From assembly GCA_028697695.1 (NCBI GenBank), contig JAQVEI010000067.1, positions 1 to 9,022 on the forward strand: 9,022 bases of DNA, in the 5' to 3' direction. Source of the DNA: Lentimicrobiaceae bacterium (GTDB lineage Bacteria; Bacteroidota; Bacteroidia; Bacteroidales; Lentimicrobiaceae). Of this stretch, positions 1-7,091 are shown piece after piece; the first letter of the stretch is position 1, and each line of letters opens with the position of its first letter. Made by a program: the position numbers and the translations under genes. The notes below the pieces were generated by a model. It worked only from the letters and a program-made list of their open reading frames with translations, was not told the origin of the DNA and did no database searches.

Positions 1-130
1 CATGGTTACTTTCGTAACGTCCCAAAATCTCACCCGAATTTCGGATAAGCTGCCGGCAATTACTTTCTCCGGTTTTGTCATCATTAATCAGGATATTTTG
101 GTACGTTTTTGAAATAATTATTCTTCGGAA

Positions 131-160
131 TTTGTTCATATGCATTGAATCGTATTTTAT
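131..160 (+). promoter_or_regulatory. possible weak promoter for the DUF5686 gene
   Basis: TTTG at 131-134 is followed after 18 bases by TATTTTAT at 153-160, which agrees with the Bacteroidota -33/-7 pattern (TTTG, TAnnTTTG) at 4 of 6 fixed -7 positions. A start near 167 would leave a leader of under 10 bases before the ATG at 175. The region is AT-rich, so a chance match is quite possible. No Shine-Dalgarno sequence is visible before the ATG. Confidence 0.25.
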
Positions 161-174
161 TTTACTTTTAGCAC

Positions 175-2850
175 ATGAAATATGCCTTTTTCTTTAGAGC
201 TTGCGTTCTGCTCATCTTGTTGTGTCTGCCTTTTTTGCTGCCGGGTACGCTTAAGGGACAGACCATACAAGGCTATGTCAGCGAACCGGGTGGTAAACCT
301 GTGCCTTATGCCACGGTTTTCATACCACAGTTGTCGTTGGGTGCAGCAGCTAACGAAGAAGGATATTTTCTTGTGCATCTGTTACCTGGAAATTACAGCG
401 CAGTTTTTCAGAGTATGGGTTACAAGCCGACAAGCAGACAGTTTTCTCTGCAAAAAGACACGGTTGAACTCAATGTGGTGTTGTCACCCATGGTGTATGA
501 GTTGAAAGCAGTTGTAATCAAGGGGGGTAAAGAAGATCCGGCCTACGCAATCATGCGTAAAGTTATTCGCAAAGCTCCTTTATACGCCACAATGGTTAGA
601 TTGTATGATGCAAACGTTTATATCAAAGGTAGTTTATTCATTGAACGCATATCGGGGGCCGTGAAACTGCTTGCTACCGAAGATTTAAAAGAAGCAAGAA
701 TCACAGAAGGAAGTACATATTTCGAGGAATCAGTCAACGAAGTGTCGTTTACCGCGCCTGATCATGTTAAACAAAAAGTTAAGTCAATACAATCCACCTT
801 TCCATTTAACCAGGAAAGCCGCTCATCATCCGCGCTTGGATTTATTTCAGGAAACATATACAAACCACAAGCGTTTGGAAGAGCCATTTCTCCGTTCTCA
901 GCAGGTGCCTTCAACTACTATCGCTTCAAATATCTGGGCTCAACACAGCAGAATGGAAACACTGTTGCCAGAATTCAGGTCATTCCACGCGGTAAGGGGG
1001 CGCAATATTTAAGCGGGTTTTTATATATCGTAGAGGATTTATGGTGCATCTATGCACTGGATGTAAGTATTAATGAGCAATTGGGGGTTGAACTTCATTT
1101 GAAACAACAATATGCCGAAGTAAACAGTGCAGTTTGGCTGCCGGTTAGCAATGAATATGATGTGAGCATGGATTTGTTGGGAAATAAAGGCAGCTTTCAG
1201 TACCATACCACCATTAGGTATATTAATCTGAAAGTTAACTTGCCCGATTTTGTAAAAGAGCAGCTCAAAGAGCCTGTTGTAAAAACGCAGGCGGCTTCTG
1301 CCAATCAATTGCGGCAGGAAAAAATAAGCCGGAAATTACAGCAGTTAAACCTGATAGAGGAACCCAATACAGCTCAATCCTATAAGGCGTCCCGGTTGTT
1401 GGCCAGACGTGAACGACTACGCCTACGCGATTCTCTTATAGGAGACCACAACTATGTGGAACGCTATACACTTTCATTTGACAGCATCGCTCGCAATCAG
1501 GATTCCTCTTTCTGGAATCAGATAAGACCTATTCCGCTTACAGAAGCTGAAGTAAAAGGACTGGCCACACACGATTCACTGCTTTTTATCAGAGGTTTTG
1601 AAAATGCTCCCGGAAGTACGGAGCAGGAGCACAAACCCTTGTGGAAAATAATGTTGACAGGCGGGATGTATTATCGCGACTCATTGACATACCTTAAAAC
1701 AAAAGGAATATTTAATCCGCCGGGGCTTAGTTATAATGTGGTAGATGGCTTTGCTTATCGAAGTGTGTTTAGCTGGGTCAGGCGCATTCCCAATCACAGC
1801 GTATTGGCATTAAGCGTAAGTCCTGGTTATGCTTTTAGCCGGGAAACAATACAGTGGCAAGCCGCTCTTTCACTCAAAAGCGAGAAAAAACTAAAATCTT
1901 CCTATAGCTTTTCAGCCGGAGAGCTCAGCAAGAGCTTTAATGAATACACCGTTTCAACCTTGCCCAATACGCTTTACTCCTTGTTCTTACGAAAAAATCT
2001 TTTGAAGTTGTATGAAAAAAAATATCTGCGGTTCGCGTATGAAATCAGACCTTACTATGGTTTTAAAATGAATTCATCATTAGCCTGGGAATACAATTAT
2101 GCGCTCGAAAACCACAGTGATTTTTCGTTTTTTTATAAAAAGGAAAGAGAGTTTGAACCAAATATACCGGAGAACCGGTTGTTTAGCATGCAAAATCATC
2201 AAAACCTTAAAATGAAGCTAATGCTAACCTATCAGCCCATGCCGTTTTATTACTTTAAGGATGGTGAAAAAGTGCCGCGTCCACGTATGAATCAGACGCC
2301 ATTACTTTATTTGGGATGGGAAAAAGCGTTTAGGTTCAACCGCTTTCATGCCAGGTATGATCACCTGATAGCCGGCATCCGGCAAAGATTCAAATTCGGT
2401 TATATGTCTACGCTATCCTATGTGGCCGAAATGGGCACTTTTCTGAAATCCAATAAAATATATTTTAATGATTTTAAGCATTTTACTGTACAGGAATCTT
2501 TTCTGGGTACCGCCAACTTTTATCCGGTTTTTCAACTTTGCGAATATTACAAATACAGTACCAATACTACCTATGCTGAAGCGCATCTAGCTTATGAAAG
2601 TCCATTTCTGGCTCTAAAATATCTGCCGGTAATAAGAAATCGCCTGATGAGTGAAAAATTATATTTTAATTACAACTATACCACTGCCTATCATCATTAT
2701 TATGAATTTGGCTATGGCCTTGGCAATCCTATTTTTGAACTGGGCCTTTTTGCAGGTTTCAATAATGATTCATTTCAATCGCTGGGTGTAAAACTGGCCC
2801 TGGTTATTTTGAGTTCGGCCAATACAACACCTGACAAACAGCTTGACTGA
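175..2850 (+). CDS. DUF5686 family outer-membrane protein with carboxypeptidase-like regulatory domain
   Basis: This is an 891-residue exported protein, probably an outer-membrane beta-barrel. Residues 1-28 form a signal peptide with a long hydrophobic core, and cleavage is likely before the Gln of GQTIQGYV. Residues about 29-116 are a CarboxypepD_reg-like beta-sandwich (IQGYV, PVPYATVFI, NEEGYF, PGNYSAVFQSMGY), the plug-like domain common at the N-terminus of Bacteroidota surface proteins. The DUF5686 body starts near residue 120 with the characteristic DPAYAIMRKVIRKAP and the following DANVYIKG. The C-terminal half is rich in aromatic residues and alternating strands, as in a barrel. Length is slightly above the 800-850 residues I would expect. 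The protein does not end on an aromatic residue; a short polar tail (DKQLD) follows the last likely strand. The family has no established biochemical function, so a transport or surface role is inference. Start: ATG 175 is the first in-frame Met, directly before a good signal peptide. It is monocistronic and convergent with the next gene. Confidence 0.9.
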   Translation: MKYAFFFRACVLLILLCLPFLLPGTLKGQTIQGYVSEPGGKPVPYATVFIPQLSLGAAANEEGYFLVHLLPGNYSAVFQSMGYKPTSRQFSLQKDTVELNVVLSPMVYELKAVVIKGGKEDPAYAIMRKVIRKAPLYATMVRLYDANVYIKGSLFIERISGAVKLLATEDLKEARITEGSTYFEESVNEVSFTAPDHVKQKVKSIQSTFPFNQESRSSSALGFISGNIYKPQAFGRAISPFSAGAFNYYRFKYLGSTQQNGNTVARIQVIPRGKGAQYLSGFLYIVEDLWCIYALDVSINEQLGVELHLKQQYAEVNSAVWLPVSNEYDVSMDLLGNKGSFQYHTTIRYINLKVNLPDFVKEQLKEPVVKTQAASANQLRQEKISRKLQQLNLIEEPNTAQSYKASRLLARRERLRLRDSLIGDHNYVERYTLSFDSIARNQDSSFWNQIRPIPLTEAEVKGLATHDSLLFIRGFENAPGSTEQEHKPLWKIMLTGGMYYRDSLTYLKTKGIFNPPGLSYNVVDGFAYRSVFSWVRRIPNHSVLALSVSPGYAFSRETIQWQAALSLKSEKKLKSSYSFSAGELSKSFNEYTVSTLPNTLYSLFLRKNLLKLYEKKYLRFAYEIRPYYGFKMNSSLAWEYNYALENHSDFSFFYKKEREFEPNIPENRLFSMQNHQNLKMKLMLTYQPMPFYYFKDGEKVPRPRMNQTPLLYLGWEKAFRFNRFHARYDHLIAGIRQRFKFGYMSTLSYVAEMGTFLKSNKIYFNDFKHFTVQESFLGTANFYPVFQLCEYYKYSTNTTYAEAHLAYESPFLALKYLPVIRNRLMSEKLYFNYNYTTAYHHYYEFGYGLGNPIFELGLFAGFNNDSFQSLGVKLALVILSSANTTPDKQLD

Positions 2851-2956
2851 TTAAGGCTGGCGGGCGCTGCCAAATAAAGATCAAGGGCTATACTTATAGG
2901 TAAGCAGGGCGAACACGGCCTTGTTTAGTCGCGTATGCTGCGTATCCGGTACAGCT

Positions 2957-3697
2957 TTATAACCTCGTTTCTTCCATATGAGGTTTAATATCAGTGAGCA
3001 CGGCCTGCTCAACCAAAACATCATAATGATAACCGGAGCCAAAGTCTTTATTCAGCAGTAACCTGCCTTCTGCAGTAAGCGTATCACCTTTTTCTACCGT
3101 TTGGTTTGTGGTGATGGTCAAATCAAACTGATCATTAAAATACGACCCATCCTGAAGATGCACCCAGTTTTTGCCCATAATGTTTTTGTTTACCTTTACC
3201 ACTAATCCTCTTACCTTAATGGTTTTATTTTCATATTCCTTGCTGTTGCGGAACAAAGTTTCCAGACTTATTCCTTTGTCAGGGGGTGCTATGGATACAT
3301 CGTTCCGTCTTTCATTGCTTGGGTGTCCGGTGGTCATTTTATTTTTCAAATCAGGCGAATTTGAAGGATCCTGAACAAAATAGATGACCGGAAAAGTGCG
3401 GCCAAGCTCTTTGCTTTCAAAATCTTTCATCTCCATGGCATCTGAAAAATACAATAGGTCGCCTGCTTTCGCATCCCGCGCTGCCACTGCAATCCAATAC
3501 TTGTTTTCATGTTCAAAAACCTGAAGGTAAGTGTAGTTTTTGCCCTGCACCACTTCAATGATGGAAACGGCATGTACACCCGAAGGCAGCTCTTCCTTGT
3601 CATTAATGGCACCTCCGTTGCGGTTACAGAAAGTAAGAAGCAATACCGCACTGCCTGCAAGGGTGTATAGAAAAATGGTCTGCAATACTTTTTTCAT
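2957..3697 (-). CDS. exported OB-fold protein with NrfJ-like N-terminal domain, probable lipoprotein
   Basis: This is a 246-residue protein read from 3697 down to 2957. Residues 1-24 are a signal peptide ending LLLTFC, with Cys24 as a possible lipidation site. Phe at -1 is atypical for a lipobox, so lipidation is likely but not certain. Residues about 41-108 (GKNYTYLQV, KYWIAVAARDAKAGDLLYF, FESKELGRTFPVIYFV) resemble the small exported NrfJ-like proteins found beside cytochrome genes in other bacteria. A polar linker (110-140) leads to a second domain at about 143-235 (GKTIKVRG-like strand, VVKVNKNIMGKNWVHLQDG, VEKGDTLTAEGRL, YDVLVEQAVL), which fits an OB-fold of the nucleic-acid-binding-like superfamily. 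In exported proteins this fold need not bind nucleic acid. Ligand and function are unknown. No cytochrome or nitrite reductase gene is nearby. The ATG at 3697 lies 31 bases downstream of an exact -7 box, which supports this start. Confidence 0.85.
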   Translation of the reverse strand: MKKVLQTIFLYTLAGSAVLLLTFCNRNGGAINDKEELPSGVHAVSIIEVVQGKNYTYLQVFEHENKYWIAVAARDAKAGDLLYFSDAMEMKDFESKELGRTFPVIYFVQDPSNSPDLKNKMTTGHPSNERRNDVSIAPPDKGISLETLFRNSKEYENKTIKVRGLVVKVNKNIMGKNWVHLQDGSYFNDQFDLTITTNQTVEKGDTLTAEGRLLLNKDFGSGYHYDVLVEQAVLTDIKPHMEETRL

Positions 3698-3728
3698 AGA
3701 CGAAATTATTTTATCGGTTTATCCAAAG

Positions 3729-3736
3729 CAAAGGTA
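3729..3736 (-). promoter_or_regulatory. Bacteroidota -7 box (TAnnTTTG) for the OB-fold lipoprotein gene
   Basis: On the minus strand this reads TACCTTTG, an exact match to the Bacteroidota housekeeping -7 element. Transcription would begin near 3722 and give a leader of about 25 bases before the ATG at 3697. No clear TTTG -33 element is present at the usual distance; the position is occupied by an AT palindrome at 3743-3756. Confidence 0.5.
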
Positions 3737-3742
3737 TTGATA

Positions 3743-3756
3743 TATTTATATAAATA
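3743..3756. repeat. 14-bp perfect AT palindrome next to the minus-strand promoter
   Basis: TATTTATATAAATA is identical to its reverse complement. It lies 7 bases upstream of the -7 box of the 2957-3697 gene, where a -33 element would normally sit, so it could be an operator or a curved/UP-like element. In such AT-rich DNA chance is a serious alternative. Confidence 0.3.
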
Positions 3757-4135
3757 GATGCTGAATCCTTTTAAAAATTAAAAAGGCGTGGCAATTATTG
3801 TTGGATGGCTGCTGTTTAACAAGTTTTAAAGCCCAAAACAAATTAAATTGTTTGTGAACTTATCTTGAAATCAGGAACTTACCAACGGACGATCTCTCCT
3901 GGCTTTCAAGCATTAATGAGATTTCTTTGTGTCCTTTGTGTCTCTGTGGTTCTTATTTTACCATAAAGGCACAGCGTTCACAGTGATTTCTTTGTGCCTC
4001 GGTGGTTATTTTTTCACCACAAAGGCACAGAGAGCACAGAGATTTCTTTGTGTTCTTTGCGTCTCTGTGGTTCTTATTTCACCACGTAGGCACAGACATT
4101 TCTTTGTGTCCTTTGTGCCTCTGTGGTTATTTTTT

Positions 4136-4199
4136 ACCACAAAGGCACAGAGTTCACAGAGTTTTCTTATAGTTCTTTGTGTCTCTGTGGTTCTTTTTT
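4136..4199 (+). other. representative repeat unit: long hairpin followed by a T tract (terminator-like)
   Basis: Left arm 4136-4152 pairs with right arm 4175-4191 (14 Watson-Crick pairs, 2 G-T, 1 mismatch), followed by TCTTTTTT to 4199. Other units run straight into longer T tracts: 8 T after GG at 4367-4374 and 4771-4778, and 9 T near 4835-4843. On the minus strand the hairpins are followed by A-rich sequence, so the terminator resemblance has one polarity. Termination activity is inference; these may be hairpin repeats only. Confidence 0.4.
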
Positions 4200-4200
4200 C

Positions 4201-4426
4201 ACCACGTAGGCACAGACATTTCTTTGTGTCCTTTGTGCCTCTGTGGTTCTTATTTCACTACAAAGGCACAACGTTCACAGAGTTTCTTTTGTGTCCTTTG
4301 TGTCTCTGTTGTTCTTATTTCACTACAAAGGCACAGAGTTTCTTCGTGTTCTTTATGTCTCTGTGGTTTTTTTTCACCACAAAGGCACAGAGTTCACAGA
4401 GTTTTCTTCTCTGTGGTTCTTTTTTC
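4201..4426. repeat. higher-order repeat copy A (four units)
   Basis: The copy begins with the short GTAGG-type unit, followed by an ACTAC-type unit and two further units. Its first 69 bases (4201-4269) are identical to those of the copies starting at 4427 and 4661. Repeat length is 226 bases. Confidence 0.7.
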
Positions 4427-4660
4427 ACCACGTAGGCACAGACATTTCTTTGTGTCCTTTGTGCCTCTGTGGTTCTTATTTCACTACAAAGGCACTGCGT
4501 TCACAGAGTTTTCTTCGCTGTGGTTTATATTTTACCACAAAGGCACAGAGTTCACAGGGATTTATTCGTGTTCTTTATATCTCTGTGGTTTTTTTCACCC
4601 CATAGGCACTGCGTTCACAGAGTTTTCTTTGTGTTCTTTGTGCCTCTGTGGTTTTTTTTC
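4427..4660. repeat. higher-order repeat copy B (four units)
   Basis: The order of unit types matches copy A: short GTAGG-type at 4427, ACTAC-type at 4483, then units at 4534 and 4597. Length is 234 bases. The leading 69 bases are identical to copies A and C, and the later units differ more. Confidence 0.7.
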
Positions 4661-4893
4661 ACCACGTAGGCACAGACATTTCTTTGTGTCCTTTGTGCCT
4701 CTGTGGTTCTTATTTCACTACAAAGGCACAACGTTCACGGAATTTCTTTGTGTCCTTTGTGCCTCTGTGGTTTTTTTTCACCGCAAATGCACAGAGCACA
4801 CTGAGATTTCTTTGTGTCCTTTGTGTCTCTGTGGTTTTTTTTTCACCACAAAGGCACAGCGTTCACAAGTTTTTTTATGTTTTTTGTGTCTCT
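4661..4893. repeat. higher-order repeat copy C (four units, last one degenerate)
   Basis: The short GTAGG-type unit at 4661 is followed by an ACTAC-type unit at 4717 that shares the AACGTTCAC variant of copy A, then units at 4780 and 4845. The last unit decays at its right arm (GTGTCTCT then unrelated sequence), which marks the array end. Confidence 0.65.
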
Positions 4894-5072
4894 AACATTA
4901 TGTAACACATGAAACCTCCTCAAATATGTAAATATATTTAATCCCAACTGCTAAATATTATTAACAGGTTTTCAACGATGATTGCGTGAATACAATTATA
5001 ATTATAGGAGAATGAAAGTATAATATGCCTATGGCCTTATTATTTTATATATTCGCATCAAAATGTGAACAA
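4894..5072. other. AT-rich leader region between repeat array and SDR gene
   Basis: No gene is visible. It holds a 12-bp perfect palindrome TAAATATATTTA at 4929-4940. A near-consensus -7 box TATATTCG at 5048-5055 (5 of 6 fixed positions) would give a start near 5061 and fit an ATG at 5073, but no -33 TTTG is in place. An AGGAG at 5006-5010 lies 14 bases before the alternative ATG at 5025 and 1 base before an ATG at 5012 that meets a stop after three codons. Confidence 0.35.
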
Positions 5073-5864
5073 ATGGATTTTGGGAATAAAAATATTTGGA
5101 TTACCGGAGCAGCATCAGGCATGGGAAGGGCCCTGGCAGTGGAACTCTCAGCATGCAATGCATGTTTAATCCTTAGTGATCGTGATGAAAGTGGGCTGAA
5201 AGAAACGCTCACCATGCTTAATCCCGCTTGCAAAGCCCATCACCTGGTGCTTGATATGAGTGATTCTGCATCTATTGAGGCGGCTGTTGCCCGTATTTTA
5301 TCTGACTTTAAAACCATTCACGCATTGTATCAGTTTGCAGGCATCAGTCAACGATCCCGGGTAATGGATACTCCTTTAGAAAATGACCGGAAAATAATGG
5401 AGATTAATTTTTTTGGGGTCATTACCCTGGCAAAAGCCATACTTCCCTCTATGGTTGAAGCAGGATGGGGGCATCTGGCTGTTACCTCCAGCATAGTGGG
5501 TAAATTCGGATTCCCATTCCGATCTGCATATTCTGCTTCTAAGCATGCACTTCATGGTTTTTTTGAAAGCCTTAGAGCTGAATATGGCAACGTTAATATT
5601 CGCGTAAGTATTTTAATTCCCGGCAGAGTGCAAACCAATATTTCTAAATTTGCTCTGGATAAGGATGGTCGCGAATATGGGAAAATGGATCCCGGTCAGG
5701 CCAATGGAATAACCGTGCAAAAAGCTGCCCGGCAAATTGTAAAAGGATTAAAAAAAGAACAGAAAGAAATTAAGGTAGGGGGAAGCGAGTTGCTTATGTT
5801 GCCTATACGGCGATTCTTTCCTGCCCTCCTTTATCGTCTGGTTACAAAAATAAAAGCCGTTTAA
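5073..5864 (+). CDS. short-chain dehydrogenase/reductase (classical SDR)
   Basis: This is a 263-residue cytosolic NAD(P)-dependent oxidoreductase with a Rossmann fold. Visible motifs are the cofactor-binding TGAASGMG (11-18), Asp36 at the end of strand 2 (SDRD, which favours NAD but leaves NADP possible because of Arg37), FAG at 88-90 in place of the usual NNAG, Asn112 (INFFG), Ser139/Ser140, and the catalytic YSASK (Tyr153, Lys157), followed by the PG motif in LIPGRVQTNI. The substrate cannot be told from sequence; the overall style is that of reductases for ketones, lipids or steroids. Start choice: ATG 5073 gives the usual SDR N-terminus a few residues before the first strand. An in-frame ATG at 5025 would add MPMALLFYIFASKCEQ, which no SDR needs, though an AGGAG lies 14 bases before it. 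The VOC gene follows 38 bases downstream on the same strand, so the two are probably co-transcribed and may act on the same pathway. Confidence 0.9.
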   Translation: MDFGNKNIWITGAASGMGRALAVELSACNACLILSDRDESGLKETLTMLNPACKAHHLVLDMSDSASIEAAVARILSDFKTIHALYQFAGISQRSRVMDTPLENDRKIMEINFFGVITLAKAILPSMVEAGWGHLAVTSSIVGKFGFPFRSAYSASKHALHGFFESLRAEYGNVNIRVSILIPGRVQTNISKFALDKDGREYGKMDPGQANGITVQKAARQIVKGLKKEQKEIKVGGSELLMLPIRRFFPALLYRLVTKIKAV

Positions 5865-5902
5865 GTGTGGAATACACGATTTGAAAATAAGCATTTAAAA
5901 CC

Positions 5903-6964
5903 ATGAAATTAAGTATAAATGGAATCCAGCAACTGGGTGTAGGTGTTGTAAATATTCAGGAAGCTTTTGGATGGTACAGGATATATTTTGGCATGGACAT
6001 CAAGATGTTTGATGAAGCAGCCATGGCCGAGCTGATGTTGCCTCATACAGAAGGTGAAGCACGCAGGCGTCATGCAATACTTGCGCTTAACCTGCAGGGA
6101 GGTGGCGGTTTTGAAGTATGGCAGCATACAGGCAAAAAACCTGAACCACCAAAATTTGAAGTGGAACTGGGTGATTTGGGCATAGCTGTTGGAAAACTCA
6201 AATCAACCAATGTTAAAAATACCTACGACCAATACAAAAAATGGAAATTGAATATACTTACCGGTGTAACTATCGATCCACGGGGCAGGGAGCATTTTTA
6301 TCTCAAAGATGTGTATGGTAATCTGTGGGAAGTTTGTCACGATGATTATCTGCTCAAGTCTCAAAAGTCTGCCAATGGAGGAGTTTATGGTGTTACCATT
6401 GGCGTTTCGGATATGGAGAAAAGTCTCACGGTTTACAGCAAACTTTTAAAGTACGATACCATTGTGTACGATGTAACGGGTGTTTTCCAGGATTGGGAAG
6501 GAGTGCCTGGTTCAGGCAAAAAATTCCGCCGCCTGCTGCTGCGCCCTTCTGTTCAGCCTTCCGGGGCATTTAGCCCGCTGCTTGGTCCTTCGTGTATAGA
6601 ACTGGTGCAGCAAATGGAAGGGGAAACCCGCCAAATATATGAAGGGCGCATTTGGGGTGACCCTGGCTTTATACACATATGCTTTGATATAAACGGTATG
6701 GATGATTTGCGCCAACAGGCAAACGCTTCCGGATTCCCGTTTACCGTGGATAGTGCAAAAGATACCGATACCTTTGGCATGGGTGAAGCTGCCGGCAGTT
6801 TTGCTTATATTCAGGCCCCCGAAGGTACGCTCATTGAGTTCGTGGAAACACATAAAATTCCGCTGATGAGAAAGCTTAACTGGTATCTGGATCTTACCCG
6901 GCGAAAACCCGGGCCGCTGCCCAAATGGATGTTTGAACTCTTTGCATTTATGCGGGTTAAATAA
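5903..6964 (+). CDS. two-domain VOC family protein (glyoxalase/extradiol dioxygenase fold)
   Basis: This is a 353-residue soluble protein with two vicinal-oxygen-chelate domains: about 6-148 (IQQLGVGVVNIQEAFGWYRIYFG through HFYLKDVYGNLWEV) and about 161-316 (VYGVTIGVSDMEKSLTVYSKLL through IQAPEGTLIEFVE). A C-terminal tail of about 35 residues (LMRKLNWYLDLTRRKPGPLPKWMF) is basic and aromatic. Active VOC enzymes usually hold a metal with His/Glu ligands. Here the second domain keeps Glu233, His258 and Glu312 but has Thr165 where the first His is expected. The first domain keeps Glu71 and Glu143 while the two His positions appear to be Gln/Gly and Gly93. So at most the second domain is likely to bind metal, possibly with an unusual set; this assignment is by eye. 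It could be an isomerase, lyase or dioxygenase, or a non-catalytic binding protein. It follows the SDR gene by 38 bases in the same direction with no terminator between, which points to an operon. The ATG at 5903 fits the start of the first domain. Confidence 0.88.
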   Translation: MKLSINGIQQLGVGVVNIQEAFGWYRIYFGMDIKMFDEAAMAELMLPHTEGEARRRHAILALNLQGGGGFEVWQHTGKKPEPPKFEVELGDLGIAVGKLKSTNVKNTYDQYKKWKLNILTGVTIDPRGREHFYLKDVYGNLWEVCHDDYLLKSQKSANGGVYGVTIGVSDMEKSLTVYSKLLKYDTIVYDVTGVFQDWEGVPGSGKKFRRLLLRPSVQPSGAFSPLLGPSCIELVQQMEGETRQIYEGRIWGDPGFIHICFDINGMDDLRQQANASGFPFTVDSAKDTDTFGMGEAAGSFAYIQAPEGTLIEFVETHKIPLMRKLNWYLDLTRRKPGPLPKWMFELFAFMRVK

Positions 6965-7091
6965 TTTAAAAACATGGAAATTTACCTGTTGTGACGCTTT
7001 AGGGAAGGCCTGAGTGTTTCGAAAATTATGCCTTGGTGATTTTGATGCAATTTTTATTAAAATATTGGAATTTTTTTCTTAAATTCGTTGT

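Larger units (their letters stand above)
3918..4893. repeat. tandem array of 16 quasi-palindromic units (51-65 bp each) plus a leading half unit
   Basis: Units begin (ACCAC/ACTAC-like) at 3960, 4016, 4081, 4136, 4201, 4257, 4322, 4376, 4427, 4483, 4534, 4597, 4661, 4717, 4780 and 4845, and half a unit lies at 3918-3959. Spacings cluster at 63-65, 54-56 and 51 bases. A consensus unit has a left arm ACCACAAAGGCACAGAG, a middle TTCACAGAG..CTTTGTGTC and a right arm CTTTGTGCCTCTGTGGT, then a T-rich spacer of 8-10 bases. The arms pair at 15 of 17 Watson-Crick positions, plus one G-T pair and one mismatch, and the middle pairs with itself for a further 7 bp. Short units carry ACCACGTAGGCACAGACATT instead and lack the inner stem. 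The array lies in the gap between divergent genes. All three + frames are open over long stretches because the unit has no + strand stop and its length is not a multiple of three, so the Cys/Val/Leu-rich ORFs here (for example 4179-4895) are not genes. Dispersed repeats with this wording (translated as TTKAQR, VLCVSVV) are, from memory, found in many bacterial genomes; their function is unknown. Confidence 0.95.

Noticed and set aside
1..84. Possible start of a divergent minus-strand gene running off the window (28 open codons from an ATG at 84, reading MMTKPEKVIAGSL...).
   Set aside because: Too short to judge. Two + strand frames are also open here for 15 to 36 codons, no family is recognised, and no promoter or ribosome site supports it. 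It remains possible.
2851..2956. Bidirectional terminator between the convergent genes.
   Set aside because: The GC-rich stretch near 2855-2870 does not form a clean stem followed by a T tract on either strand.
3918..4893. CRISPR array.
   Set aside because: There are no unique spacers between conserved repeats; the whole unit is repeated, unit lengths vary and no cas gene is present.
3918..4893. Insertion sequence, MITE cluster or attachment site.
   Set aside because: No transposase or integrase ORF, no target-site duplication and no tRNA were seen; the units are in direct tandem order, not scattered copies.
4179..4895. 238-codon ORF and other ORFs within 3929-4905 as Cys-rich repeat proteins.
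   Set aside because: They are translations of the nucleotide repeat in shifting frames; there is no start signal, no domain and no frame-preserving periodicity.
5025..5072. N-terminal hydrophobic extension of the SDR (MPMALLFYIFASKCEQ) as a membrane anchor.
   Set aside because: It is short, contains the likely -7 box, and the standard SDR N-terminus begins at the ATG at 5073; kept only as an alternative start.
7010..7040. Terminator after the VOC gene (AAGGC...GCCTT).
   Set aside because: The stem is only 5 bp with a loop of about 20 bases and lacks a T tract directly after it.
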